Shown here piece after piece: positions 11,311 through 22,334 of a stretch of 37,578 nucleotides of DNA (the first letter of the stretch is position 1; each line of letters begins with the position of its first letter). This DNA is from Scleroderma bovista (Eukaryota; Basidiomycota; Agaricomycetes; Boletales; Sclerodermataceae), in the NCBI GenBank assembly GCA_037178675.1, contig JAYMGJ010000698.1:1-37578 (forward strand), given 5' to 3'. The position numbers and the translations under genes are program-made. The notes beneath the pieces are model-generated. The model had not been told where the DNA came from. It worked only from the letters and a program-made list of their open reading frames with translations, and did not search any database.

Positions 11311-11880
11311 CTCTGCTTCTCTCCCTGTCACTTTAGCTTCTGCCTTTGTGTCCCTGAGCCCTTCCCCTTGCTTTAGCATCCCTGACAGCTGTCATTACAT
11401 TAGTATTATGTTCCCTCTTAGCACTGTCATCCTCTCTCCTTCTCTTCAGGTCGCTTGCACCCTTCCCCCTGGATTAGGCTTCAGTATATAGCCCTAGTCC
11501 TCACAAAAATAAGAAGTTTCTTTTCCACCCCCATCTGAGTGTCTAAGTGCGAGTCCTGTCATTTCCACTGTTCCCTATCATTTCTCTTGTGTCCTGCTGC
11601 TCTCTCTTTGTTTTTTTTCTGACAACTCTAGACGACCCTATTCAGTTCTCCAACGATTTCTGGTGGTTCCTGCTACTCCCAGTTCTCCCTAGTGCATGTC
11701 TACACACTCCAGGCAACCTCCCTGTTCCCTAGTCACACACTCCCTGTGCATTTTCACTGCACTCCTCACTCCTCACCCCTACTCTGCTCTCGACTCCCAG
11801 AACCTCCAAGTGTGCTCCTGTGCTCTATTCTCCTTAGCTCTCCTAGTCAAGCCAGACCAGGTCTCCTTGGGCGGACACCC
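11311..11880. other. Pyrimidine-rich non-coding stretch in the Gypsy remnant
   Basis: It is C/T-rich, with a TATA-like AGTATATAGC near 11484 followed by AAAATAAG near 11505. This could be the remains of another LTR, but I could not find paired ends or a target duplication. Confidence 0.35.
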
Positions 11881-12989
11881 ATTTTTCGTGCCTTCAAGGG
11901 ACTCACCCCCTACAGCGAGTATAATCCTCTGCCTCCCAACCCCAATCTCTCTGCAGATGAAGCTCTTCAAAGGATTATCGAACAGATTGAGACCCCTGGA
12001 AATACTGCTGCAGCTGAAGAACACCCTGTTATCGCTCACATTTGTGCTAGGATTCATGAGCAAGAGGGCCGCTCCTTCCTTGACAGAATGTTGTTGACTA
12101 CTAGTTGTTTGGTACCTCTCTCAGGCCTCAACCTTGAGACCTGCTATGCTCTCCCTGCTCAAGAAGGTGTTGATGAATTTGGAACTCCTTACCAGGATTA
12201 TCTCATCCTGCATGCTTGTATGGTCATTGTTGGTGAAGAGTCTATAGCCAACCCTACTGGCAGAATCACACAATTTGGGACTGCCTATACTTGATTCTAT
12301 CCCCATCCCCCTTTCTTGACTATGAATCTAATTTCCCTGCAGCCACTAGCAATAATCCTGATCCCCCTTCACTCCTGCTGACTTGCCTACTTGCAATGGA
12401 TCATCTTCCCCATCAGTCCCTGATCCACCATCATCACATCCTATTGCTCCCAGTTCTCCTCCTCCTGTTCCTACCAGTGCACCTGCCAATGAACCTCCTT
12501 CTCTCAATCAAGCTCTCCATGTGGTTGCCAGGCATATTGAAGCTGTCGGTGACAATGTTGTTGAACCACTCCATCCTGCTATTGCCTATCTCTGTGCTCA
12601 GATTCATGAAGAAGAGAGACACTCCATGCTTAACCTCCTGATCTACTTGCATGCTCATCTGGACAACTCTGATGCTGAAGAACCCACTGCTCCAGCTCCT
12701 GAACCCCCTGTCTCATTCAGTGATGATGATCCTCCTCCATCATATTCCTCTGACTCTGTACCTGCTCCTGCTGCCAATCCTACTCTCCCTATCTTTGTGT
12801 TCACTTTGGAAGAGGAAGAACAGACTACTCTTCTATCAACTCATGATCATCCTATCTCTGGTCTGCAACTCCTTGTTGCTGCTGTTGACCAGGTCACCAA
12901 GGACACTCATCCTACTCCATCCCCTGCTGTCACCTCTAATGAAAATACTCCATCTTCTCCTGAAGATGATTCACTCCTCTTACACCCTG
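11881..12989 (+). pseudogene. Gypsy protease-RT linker with a duplicated domain
   Basis: Two frames (ending 12294 and continuing from 12383) encode a proline-rich linker. A block of about 45 residues occurs twice: ALQRIIEQIETPG then HPVIAHICARIHEQE (about 11970-12070), and ALHVVARHIEAVG then HPAIAYLCAQIHEEE (about 12510-12620). The spacing is the same in both, so this looks like an internal domain duplication within the polyprotein. Function is unknown. The second frame runs to LLLHP at the left edge of the solo LTR at 12990. Confidence 0.65.
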
Positions 12990-13602
12990 TGTCAAGACCA
13001 TGTCCAACTCTGGACAGTTATCTGGTTACTCCGGTCGCATCACAGCTCTACAGCTCAACTCTGGACCTCTGTGCATCACTCCAGTCCCAGATGTGCACAT
13101 ACCCTTCCGCTAAGTGTGACCCTTTGCATTAGACTCAATCCAGTCGTTACCACACTTTCCCATCTACCCTGTTGTACTGTGAGTTCTCCATGTTCCATTT
13201 GTATCTTCTACCTTGTAGTATTTTCTCCGGGCCTTACTTATTTTCATCAGACCTGACCTAGTCCTAACTCCGGTCATTCCTTGTCTGCCCTTTAGGATGT
13301 TTACTTGTCACCATAAATACTCAACCCTAGTTCTCCATAGTATAAGTACCCTGTACTCCATCCTGTATACCTCAGTCAGAAATCAACTTAGTCTCTACTC
13401 CTGTCCTCTGTCTGTCTCTGTCTCCATCTCTGCCTGACTGGAACCTACACAAGGGATCAATGCTCAATCCCCTTGTCATTGAATCCAATCAGTCCTCAAC
13501 TCCAGCTGGACTAACTTCACTGTCCAGCCTCTGTCCCTTCCCTTTGTCCATTTCCGTCTGGACTTGACCGGACCCCCTACCGGAGTAGACCTGGACTTGA
13601 CA
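12990..13602 (+). mobile_element. Solo LTR, family 2, with CCCTG target duplication
   Basis: It begins TGTCAAGACC and ends GGACTTGACA, flanked by CCCTG at 12985-12989 and 13603-13607. It is the inverted relative of the solo LTR at 27491-28129 (shared CATGTCCAACTC start and GGACTTGACCGGACC end region). Promoter-like AGTATAAGTACCC is near 13340. Taking it out with one CCCTG copy rejoins the host frame as LLLHP-AEVNYL, which supports both ends. Confidence 0.88.
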
Positions 13603-13607
13603 CCCTG

Positions 13608-14891
13608 CTGAAGTCAACTATCTTGTCAATTTATTTTGCTGATCCAATATGCTTGCCCTTGATCTCACGTATGCCTCTGCTTACTATGCCCAATATTTTT
13701 GATTCTTTTTGTACTACCAATGGCCTTTATACTCACTATGACTGGAATGTCATAAAACTACCACTCTTCCAAAGTATCCTGCTCCTGCTTTTATTCATTC
13801 TATGCTGATCTCTTACCTACTCCTGCTGTTCCATGTCCTTCTTCATCCCATCCCACTCCCACTCCAGTTGACTTACATTTATCCCAGCCTTTCTTCACTC
13901 TCGGTGATTTTTGCAATTTACTGTACTTTAAGCGCTGTATTTGTACTGACTCTGAAGATCTTGATGATGAAGTAGGCCAATGGTGCCTTGGCACTTATAA
14001 ACGTGTGGATCGGAAAGTGAAGCCAGTTCCCAGTCGCTATCCAGAAGACGCTTGTGTTCATCGTTGATTCCCCAAAAATCCCCTTGACTCACTCACTCCA
14101 CTCACTCCCCTGCCACCTGACTTCATTCCCACAAAGAAGCTTACCAATGAGCACCTGGCTTCTATGAAACTTAACTCTGATGGCTTCCTCTGGCTGGGAG
14201 AAGAAAAACTTTTTGTGCATGTCATGAAGCTTAATGAAGCAGTGCTAGCCTTTGATGAATCAGAATGTGGCAATTTTTGCTCAAGTTACTTTTCCCCTTA
14301 CATCATCCCGATCCTGCCCCATGAGCCATGGCAGTACCACAACATCCCTATCCCTCCTGGCATTTGTGAACGTGTTATCCAGCTGCTCAGAGACAAGATT
14401 GCAGCCAGACTCTAGGAACCTGCACAGTCATCATACCATTCCAAGTGGTTCTGTGTAATGAAGAAGAATGGAAAGATCCAGATTGTCCATGATCTGCAGC
14501 CTCTCAATAAGGTTACAATCAGAGATGCTGGAGTTCTGCCTATTCTGGATGACTTTTTTGAACCATTTGCCAGTCGGCAATGTTACACCGTCTTTGATCT
14601 CTTTTCTGGATTTGATGCCCGCCAACTGCATCCCGATAGCCAAGATCTCACATCATTCATGACTCCCCTCAGTCTCTTATGACATACCACCATGCCACAA
14701 GGCCACACCAACTCGCCTTCTGAATTCCAAAATTGCACTAGCTTCATCTTACAAGATGAGATCCCCCATGTAGCCAATGTATTCATCAATGATCTTCCTA
14801 TCAAAGGCCCTGAAACACGCTATAACAATGCCAACGGCAATGCTGAAACCCTGCCAGCCAACCCAGGGATTTGTCGCTTCATTTGGGAACA
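13608..14891 (+). pseudogene. Gypsy reverse transcriptase, first part
   Basis: From about 13800 the frame carries the pre-RT and RT regions: NSDGFLWLGEEKLF, YFSPYIIP, IPIPPGI, KNGKIQIVHDLQPLNK and CYTVFDLFSGFDAR, then FINDLPIKGP. The catalytic box that should read IDD reads I-N-D (AAT at 14788-14790), a D to N change at a CpG-derivable site, so the enzyme should be inactive. In-frame stops are TGA at 14065 and 14680 and TAG at 14413. The block ends at WEQ where a solo LTR has inserted. Confidence 0.9.
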
Positions 14892-15425
14892 TGCTGTTGT
14901 AAGGAAGTCTCGTGCTCTGCCTACAAAATCTCGCCGTTTCACGTCTTCACACGTATCACGTCTGTCTCGAACGTCTCCCATGCATCGCAACTCGTGTCTC
15001 GCCGCCGACGTCATCACTGATGTCATATGTAGTATGTTCTCTTTCTCCTTTCCTCGTGTTTCTCTTTTCTCTTTCATCATATCATTTCACCTTGTCACAT
15101 TAATTCCTTGTCCCTAATGCCTTACTATATTTCATTTCTGTGCTCACCATCTCCGGCCGCCACAGTCAAAACCATACCTTACTTAGACATGCCTCAAGGC
15201 ACGCTGTACCTTTCCTTTCTTCTTGTTCCTCGTCTTTCAACTCACTCTCTGTTTTTTGTGTACATCCAGTATATAAGACCTCTTGTACAGACATGAAAGC
15301 CAGAATAGAAATCCCCCTCACAATTGTTCTCGAATTTCTTCGTCCGATCGCACTCAACTCGACTCAAGATTTTCACCGCTTCGCTTACTTCATAGACTTC
15401 TGACTTGGTATGTTCCCCCAGAACA
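14892..15425 (+). mobile_element. Solo LTR, family 3, inside Gypsy RT/RNase H
   Basis: It begins TGCTGTTGTAAGG and ends CCCCCAGAACA, with GAACA at 14887-14891 and 15426-15430 as the target duplication. A TATA box GTATATAAG is at 15269-15277. Removing it with one GAACA copy rejoins the RT frame (FIWE to QHQHYTVDVHQ). GAACA is tandem at the right end, so the boundary could shift by five bases. Confidence 0.7.
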
Positions 15426-16373
15426 GAACAACATCAACACTACACTGTAGATGTGCACCAGATTATGCACTGCTTTGCGCATGCAGGCAGAACATTCTCT
15501 GGTCCAAAGACCCAACTCTGCCATCCTCATGTTTTGATTCTTGGCCAAGAATGCCATCCTGATGGTTGCTCCCCTGACCATGCAAAAGTCAAGAAGATCT
15601 TAGATTGGCCTCCCCTTGCAATGCCAAAGGATGTGTGCTCGTTTCTAGGTCTCTGTGGAACTGTGCGCATCTGGATTGCCAACTATTCCCTCCTCACTCA
15701 ACCTCTCATCAATCTCTACCACAAAGACACTCCTTTCATCTGGGACACTCCCCAGCAAGATGCTTTCAATGCCTTGAAGATCACTGTCTCTTCCGCTTTC
15801 TTCCTTCATCCCATCAATTATTCCACAGATCTCCCTGTCATTCTCTCAGTTGACACCAGCTATATCGCCATCGGATTCATCCTGTCCCAGTACAATGAGT
15901 CTGGTCGCAAATGTCCTGCTCGTTACAGCTCACTTCCTATCAATGAATGTGAATCTCACTATAGTCAGCCCAAACTTGAGCTATATGGTCTATTCCGTGC
16001 ACTTCGTCATTATCATCTCTTTCTTTATGGTGTCAAGAACCTCCATGTTGAAGTTGATGCAAAGTACATCAAGGGTATGCTTAACGATCCTGACCTCCAA
16101 CCTAATGCTACTATCAACCACTGGATCGAAGGTATACTTTTATTTGACTTTAAACTAATTCACATTCCAGCTGCTTGTCACCAAGGACCTGATGGACTCT
16201 CTAGGCGTCAGCCCACTGAAGGGGAGATAGAAGATGGTGAAAGAGATGCCGAAGATGCTGATGAATGGCTAGAAGACCTCTTGTTCTGTACTGCCGCCCA
16301 CCCTCTTTCTTATGCCCCCATTACACTCCCTTCATTCCTCTCTCAAGATACAACTCAAGATGTTATTCTATGA
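15426..16373 (+). pseudogene. Gypsy RT end and RNase H
   Basis: The frame holds the RT thumb/connection (HAGRTFSGPKTQLC, KKILDWPPL, FLGLCGTVRIWI) and the Ty3-type RNase H (LSVDTSYIAIGFILSQ, ESHYSQPKLELYGLFRALRHY, EVDAKYIKGML, HIPAACHQGPDGLSR). The D, E, D residues can be seen in SVDTS, KLELY and VDAKY. The frame ends at TGA 16371, probably a CGA in the intact element because reading continues with similar quality beyond it. Confidence 0.9.
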
Positions 16374-17294
16374 CAAATTCTCCACTTCCTTCAAACAACT
16401 CAACTCCCATCCTTCCCCTCCAACACCACTCATAAATGTTTCATCAGATGCTCCCTTCAATTCTTTATTTGCTCTGGCCAACTATTCAAATGTCAAGGCC
16501 CTCGTACTCCAACTAAAGTCATCTTTGATCCTGACCTCCATGCACAAATTCTCAATCAAGCCCATGAAGACCTTGGGCACCACAGAGTATTTGGAGTATT
16601 CCAAGCTGTCAGGGATTGCTTCTATTGGCCACAGATGTACTCAGATGTTGCCCACCACATTCGTTCTTGCCATGAATGCCAGATCTGCAGCACTCGCAAA
16701 GTCAAAATTCCCCTCACTGTCTCTCCATCCCCCTGAATCTTCATGAAGATCTACGTTGATGTCATGCTCATGCCAAAAGCTCGTGGCTATCGCTATCTTG
16801 TTGCTGCTCGCAATGATCTCTCCCTTGCTGCTGAAGGCCGTGCTCTCAAGCATGCCAGCTCAGACAGCCTAGCCAAGTTTTTCTGGGAAGAAATTATTTG
16901 CCATTATGGAGTTATTGCCCAGATCATCACTGACAATGGCAGTGAGGTCAAGGGTGCCTTTGAGAAGCTCATGCAGCGATACTCTATTCCCCAAATCCGC
17001 ATCTCACCCTATAATTCCAAAGCCAATGGAGTTGTAGAGCATGGACACTTTACTATCGGCGAAGCTATTGTCAAGTCCTGTGAAGGTGATCTCAATCTAT
17101 GGCCCACCAAGGTTCATCATGCTTTCTTTGCAGATAAAGTCATCACCTGTTGTTCTACTGGATTCAGCCCCTACTACCTCCTTCATGGTCTTGATCCTGT
17201 CCTCCCATTTGATCTCTTTGAGGCTACCTATCTCATTGAAGGCTTTTACTCTGAGATGACCTCAGAGGAGCTTCTTTCTGTGAGACAGACAACG
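16374..17294 (+). pseudogene. Gypsy integrase, H2C2 finger and catalytic core, truncated
   Basis: The H2C2 zinc finger is at about 16555-16700 (HEDLGHH and CHECQIC). After a TGA at 16734 the rve core starts KIYVDVMLMP (first D). It continues ITDNGSEVKGAFE (second D) and SPYNSKANGVVEHGH (E), then ADKVITCCSTGFSPYYLLHG. The D-D-E set is present. The frame stops abruptly after SEELLSVRQ, where relatives continue for several hundred residues, because the minus-strand Copia LTR begins at 17295. Confidence 0.9.
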
Positions 17295-17392
17295 TGATCT
17301 ATAAGGGTGACTGTAAGTCCTAGGTAGAGTAAGTAAACTGAGAGTAAGGAAAGTACATATATGTAATCGACGATACGGTCTGTTCTCCAACA
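17295..17392 (-). repeat. Short 3-prime LTR of the minus-strand Copia
   Basis: On the minus strand it reads TGTTGGAGAACAG to ATAGATCA, 98 bp. The purine run CTGAGGGGGTG just upstream (plus-strand 17393-17403) fits a polypurine tract. The left boundary is set by the TG...CA rule and by the end of Gypsy homology; CAACG at 17290-17294 may be one copy of the target duplication, but the partner is lost. Confidence 0.6.
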
Positions 17393-17399
17393 CACCCCC

Positions 17400-20300
17400 T
17401 CAGACCTTTGTCAGTACAAGCCTATTTACCATCTTTTGATGTCCATCGCATGTGAGTGGCTTCGTGAATCCATCTGCAAGCATATCTGTGGTGGGTACAT
17501 GGGTGACCTCGAAGGTACCATCTTCAACGTGTTCGCGTACAAAGTGGTAATGCACGTCAATGTGCTTCGTGCGTGTGTGGAAATGCGCTTCCTTCGCGAT
17601 AGCGATTGCACCGGTATTGTCAACAGAGAGATGAGTGGTTGGGGGGGATTCTGCAGTGTGAAGACCAACATCACACAAGAACCGGCGAAGCCACAATCAC
17701 TGCAAGAAAAACAAATAAAGAAAAAAAATGTAATTTTTCTCATAGCAAGAATTTCAGTATGTTTTATTAGAAATAAGATATCATATTATTTCTAAAAACA
17801 TGTTAAAAGAAAACAATAGATTTTTCTTCAAGAAACATGATTGTTCCTGGATACTGATTGGCTGACTAGAGTGTTATGACCAAAAATATATAGCATATTT
17901 CCTAAACATTTATTTTTGTAGAATAGAGTATCATTTGATTCAATTTTTCACTGCAGAAAATTGAAAATGCTTGCTGTGGGAAAATTTACATTGTTATTTC
18001 TTTATTTGTTTTGCAAGGGACAGGCAGAAGAAAAATGTTAAATATTTTATACTCTTAACATAAGAAATGATCTCAAATCATGTCTTGACACAAAAATGAC
18101 AAAAATAATGCTGTATGATATTTGTCTTTTTTGTTGAACAAAATTGTAAATAAAAGAGTATCTCTTTCTTCTATTTTTTTACAATGTTTTGTCATGAAAC
18201 ATTGGGAAATGCTTGCAGTGAATGCCTGCTTCGCGCCATGCGATAGGGCCATGTACTTGGCCTCTGTAGACGATGCGGCAATGGTGTGTTGCTTTTTACT
18301 ATTCCACGAGACGGCGGCATCTCCGAGCTGGAAGACGTATCCCAACGTTGATCGTTGATCGTCGAGATCATTTGCCCAGCTTGCGTCCGTGTGGCCAGTA
18401 AGTAGGTCTGGATCAGTATTGCCGACCTTTCTGAGCATGAGCATGAGTGCCACGTCCTGGGTACCTTTGAGGTAATGCAAGACTCAGGTGAGAGCTTTCC
18501 AGTGCGGTTTGCCCGGATTCGCGCTGTACTGGCCAAGTTGGCTGCTTGCATAGGCGAGATCGGGTCTGGACACAACGGCGAGCCAGGTAATGGCTCCGAG
18601 AACCTCCCAATATGGGTGTCTCACCATTTCCTTCCTCTCGTCTTTGGTCTGTGGGCAGTCTGCTTTGGACAGGACGAGTCCTGGGTCCAAGGGTGTGCTG
18701 ACTGGGTTGCAGTCGGCCATTCCAAGTCTCTTGAGTAGAGTGCCTGTGTACTGGGCTGTGAGATGGTGACTGTGTGATTTTTGTGGTTGTCAAGCTTGAA
18801 GCCCATTAACCAGTCGGGGTCTTCCTCTTTCATCTCGAACAGGCTGTGTAGTTCATGGCAGGACTCGGCGAGCATTGCTCTCGAGTTGGCAATGGTGAGC
18901 GCATTGTCAATGTGGATGGCTGTGACGGACATGCCTGTGGCTGTGTGGTGGGTGTAGACAGCATAGTCGGATGGGAGGCAGACAAAATTGCAGCTGATAA
19001 GTTTCTGGTGCATGTACTTGTTCCAGAGGTGTGAGCCTTGTTTTATACCATAGAGACTGAGTAGGAGGTTAGCTACTTTGTCCATGCCATCACTAAAACC
19101 TTCGGGTTGCTTCATGAAGATTTCATGATCGATCGGGCTGTGTAGGAACGTGCCAGTAACATCATCTTGTCCTCGATACCAGCCGTGGGAGGTGGCAAAA
19201 TGTAGGATGATGCGGAGCGAGTCGAGGCGGACTGTGGGCGAGAAGGTGTCACTGTAATCAACACCAGGAATCTGTGAATAACCCTGGGCAACAAGTCGTG
19301 CCTTGTAGTGGAGTATTTCACCACTCGGACCATACTTGATGGCGTAGGTCCAGCGTGATCCGATTACCTTGTGATCTTTAGGTTTCTCAATGAGTTTCCA
19401 TGTACCGCGTTTTTGTAACATCTCAATTTCTTCGTGCATTGCTTTCCACCACTGATCCAAGTCTGGGCCTGATGTGGCCTCTCGGAAGTTCTGAGGAATT
19501 TCATGACCATGGGCTGCAAGGTATGCAGTCTGAGCGATGTTGCCCATGGTTGTTGGCTCGAGTGGCATGGTCTCGTGTTCCTGAGATAGTTTAGACTGGT
19601 TGTGAGTTTCTCACTGAGTCTTTCGCTCTGCCTTTACCTCAGCTTCTTTGGCCTTTTGCTTCTCAACAGCTTCCTTTTTCCAGGAGGGTCGAGTGACGTG
19701 TTCTGATCGGCGGGGTGCACTTGGTGCCAGATCGGGTACAACAGCTGAAGCTGCTTCTGGCTTAGCTATGGGGGAGGCAGGTTGAACTGCCAGCGGTCAG
19801 GTTTTGAAGGTTGGGGAGTGGAATCCTTTCCACATTCTGGAATATGTAGTTGATTAGTAGTGGTCTGATTGGTACTACCCTCTGTCACCCCCTCAATCGG
19901 AGCAGTACTGGGGGTAGGTTGGGACACCCCCTTGCTTGGAGTGTTGTGAGAAGGGATTGGGTTGTCATCACGCTGACTAAACACTTTCTGAGCTTTAGTA
20001 GGGCTCCGGTTTCAGACATAGTTGGCATACTCGTGAGCTTCAGGCCAGAATCCCTTGGCCATTTCAGCATCTTCGAGCATAGCAAGTGCACTTTTGTGAG
20101 TAGTTTGGTTGAAGCATTCAGCTACACCATTCTGTTGAGGGGTATGGGGAGTGGTATATTCGTGTGAGATACCTTTTTGTTTGAAATATGCCCCTAGATT
20201 GGCATTAATAAACTCCCCGCCACGGTCTGATTGAACAATCTTGACTCGTTGGCCTGTGTAGGTTTCGAGTCATTGTACTAGTGCCTTGATTAGGTCGGGT

Positions 20301-20790
20301 GCCTCATCCTTATGTCATAGAAACTCCTTCCACCCCTTTCGGCTGTGGTCATCAATCACGCCAAGAGTGTAGGTGTATCCTAATATGGATTTATCCAGGG
20401 GCTCTTGAAGGTCCATGTGGATTTGTTCTATTGTTTCGGAAGCTCAATTGGTGGTGAATTGTGGGAAGGGTGCCTGATGGTGTTTCCCTTTTGCACAGCC
20501 ATTGCAGGGTGTGAGTTCACCTGTTCCATGGAGGTCCATGCCTGTAACGAGGTCATGACGGTTGAGGTATTGGAGGCTCTTTAGACTAATGTGTCCGAAT
20601 CGGGCGTGCCAGAGGTCAAGATTGGGGGCTGAGCAAGCTGTGAAGGCAGCATTGTGCCGAGACGAGGGAGGGGCTATGATACTGTTGATTTCGTATAGGT
20701 TCCCTCATAGTTGTCCTTCCATAATGGTTTCACCATTTGGCTTTTTAATGGTGATCCGGCCATTTTGTTTGGTGATTTCCATTCCCTTCC
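17400..20790 (-). pseudogene. Copia integrase-RT-RNase H polyprotein, broken
   Basis: Integrase features are WHARFGHIS, CNGCAKGK, then D, D, E in HMDLQEP, SDRGGEF and QQNGVAE (about 20620-20100). RT follows (ARLVAQGYSQIPGVDY, about 19330; FMKQPEGF, about 19100). Its catalytic box reads H-I-D-N instead of an IDD-type box (AAT codon at 18903-18905), a D to N change at a former GACGAT CpG. RNase H has HTDASWA, SSTEAKYMAL and KHIDVHYHF. In-frame TGA codons are at 20454, 20315, 20270, 20012, 19611 and 18484 (lowest plus coordinate of each). Frameshifts occur near 19790 and 18750, and a MITE splits RNase H at 17698-18220. Confidence 0.9.
17698..18220. mobile_element. CACTA-like MITE, 523 bp, AAT target duplication
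   Basis: Terminal inverted repeats CACTGCAAG (17698-17706) and CTTGCAGTG (18212-18220) are flanked by AAT at 17695-17697 and 18221-18223. A 3-bp duplication and CACTR termini are the hallmarks of the CACTA/EnSpm (CMC) superfamily. Taking the element out with one AAT restores the Copia RNase H frame exactly (AKQALWLRRFLCDVG). It is AT-rich and non-coding, in contrast to its flanks. Confidence 0.87.
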
Positions 20791-20792
20791 AA

Positions 20793-22307
20793 TGTGCATC
20801 TAAGTGAGGGAAGAGGTCAGAACAACCAACAACCAACACCCAATGACAACAATAAGCGAGTGGTGGTCTTCCTCTGCGGTTCTGGTATATGATCTCCACA
20901 GGGGGATGTGCTGCAAGCCTTCAGGTAAGGTGCAGGAGGGAAGGGAAGGGCTTCTGGGGAATGAATGCGACTGGGGATGGTATTGACTCCTCTTCAGCCT
21001 ACCACAGTGGTTAGGAAGAGTCCTGGGGTTGAGCAGTGATGATGGATTGATAACAGGGGTGTAACAGCAGTGATGGAGCAAGAGGGAAGCAAGGGGACAG
21101 TTCCTGCTTCAAGAATGCGATGGACAGTGATGGGATGGAGTGGACAGATGAGCTAGACTGCGCTTGAGCCTAGAGAACTGATCAGATATCAAGTATATCT
21201 GACAAAGAACAATAATGGAGCTTTAGGCCAGCACTGGGTGACCTACAAGTCCAAAGACAGAGATGGAGCTTATAGAGAGTGAGGGAGAGTGAATGTGGTC
21301 GCTTTATTGAGGGGGAAGCAGACACTTCCTTGCAGCCTTTGGCTGCTGGTTTATATACAGGAGGGGCTGTGGCCCTGTAAGCACAAATGACTAAGTGCTT
21401 GGTAAGAGATTGGTAAGCGATTGATAAGCAGTGTAATCAGGCTGAGTCATCGATGGGGAGAGCCTGAACAAGCTGCTGAGCCAAGGGAATGAGCAAAAAA
21501 CATAGGTAAAAAGGGGTGCATAACCAAGAATATGGAAAAATCATTGCATGGGGCCCAAAAGAGAGGGGGGGAAAGCATGGGATGAGTAGATCGAAGCTAA
21601 ATGAGCATATGCGATGACATAATGCATATGAACCATACGGGCATGAGTCATGAATTGATAAGCAGCATAATAAGCATGACTTGAAGGATGATTGGTAAGT
21701 GATTGGTAAGGGGAGTAATGGGGATTAGTAATGCCAAGAGGGGATGAATAATGCGCAGCAGAGTGGGTCAGAGTGAGCCAGAGTGACTCTGTGTGACTCA
21801 GACAGAAGGGAAGCACAACCTGTGTTTAATTGAACTTTAGATCTGGAGATGAGCTTCTGAAGCAGTGCCACTAATGGGAGTGGCTGGGGGATAATAAGAG
21901 AATTGATCCGACCAAAAGAGCAGTGTCAGGGGGCCTGGAATGTCTAGAAGAGTAACAGTTGGTCACAGAGTGTCACAAATCCCTTGGGTTGAGCTTCTGT
22001 AGGACAAAAACGCGAAAATTGGTGATCCCCAAGAGCAGTCTTCCCTTGAGCAGTAAGGGGAAGGTTCTGTACTCTATAAGGGCTCCTAAGAAGAGTTCTA
22101 GAGCACTGTTTCATCCCTGTTTGTTGCAGGATAGCAGGGAAGTGAAACGTGAGTAGCGGATTCGACATGTCCAGGGAAGCGAGATGAATGATGGAGGGAG
22201 ATGGATGTGACATGACTCTGGGATGAAAGGACCGTGTGTTCTTTGCATTAGTTTCATTGGCTAACTTTCTCCATGTCCACAGTACCAAACATGTTTGGTG
22301 CATGACA
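20793..22307 (-). mobile_element. Family-1 long LTR, copy B, inverted
   Basis: Read on the minus strand it begins TGTCATGCACCAAACATGTTTGG at 22307 and ends GATGCACA at 20793. Its last 1.4 kb is nearly identical to copy A. It lacks roughly 700 bp of the 5-prime part that copy C has. The left flank is Copia integrase sequence and the right flank is KDZ sequence, with no target duplication (TCCAA against GCGGG). It therefore marks a rearrangement junction rather than a simple insertion. ORFs in it repeat those of copy A and are not genes. Confidence 0.8.
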
Positions 22308-22334
22308 GCGGGTGGAATAAAGGCAGGCTTAGTG

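Larger units (their letters stand above)
9303..17294 (+). mobile_element. Decayed Ty3/Gypsy element, truncated at both ends
   Basis: Coding blocks appear in Ty3/Gypsy order: gag tail, protease, a long variable spacer, RT, RNase H, H2C2 zinc finger and integrase core. The gag N-terminus is missing on the left. On the right the integrase is cut at about 17290 by the minus-strand Copia remnant. Two solo LTRs (12990-13602 and 14892-15425) sit inside, and taking each out with one target copy rejoins the frame. No LTR of its own can be assigned with confidence. Confidence 0.9.
17295..20792 (-). mobile_element. Second Ty1/Copia remnant, minus strand
   Basis: Reading leftward from 20792 it holds integrase, RT, RNase H, a polypurine tract and a short 3-prime LTR. 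Gag, protease and the 5-prime LTR are missing because LTR copy B abuts it at 20793. It is a different lineage from the 1068-6857 element, with an unrelated LTR. It entered the Gypsy integrase, making it younger than that Gypsy insertion. Confidence 0.88.
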
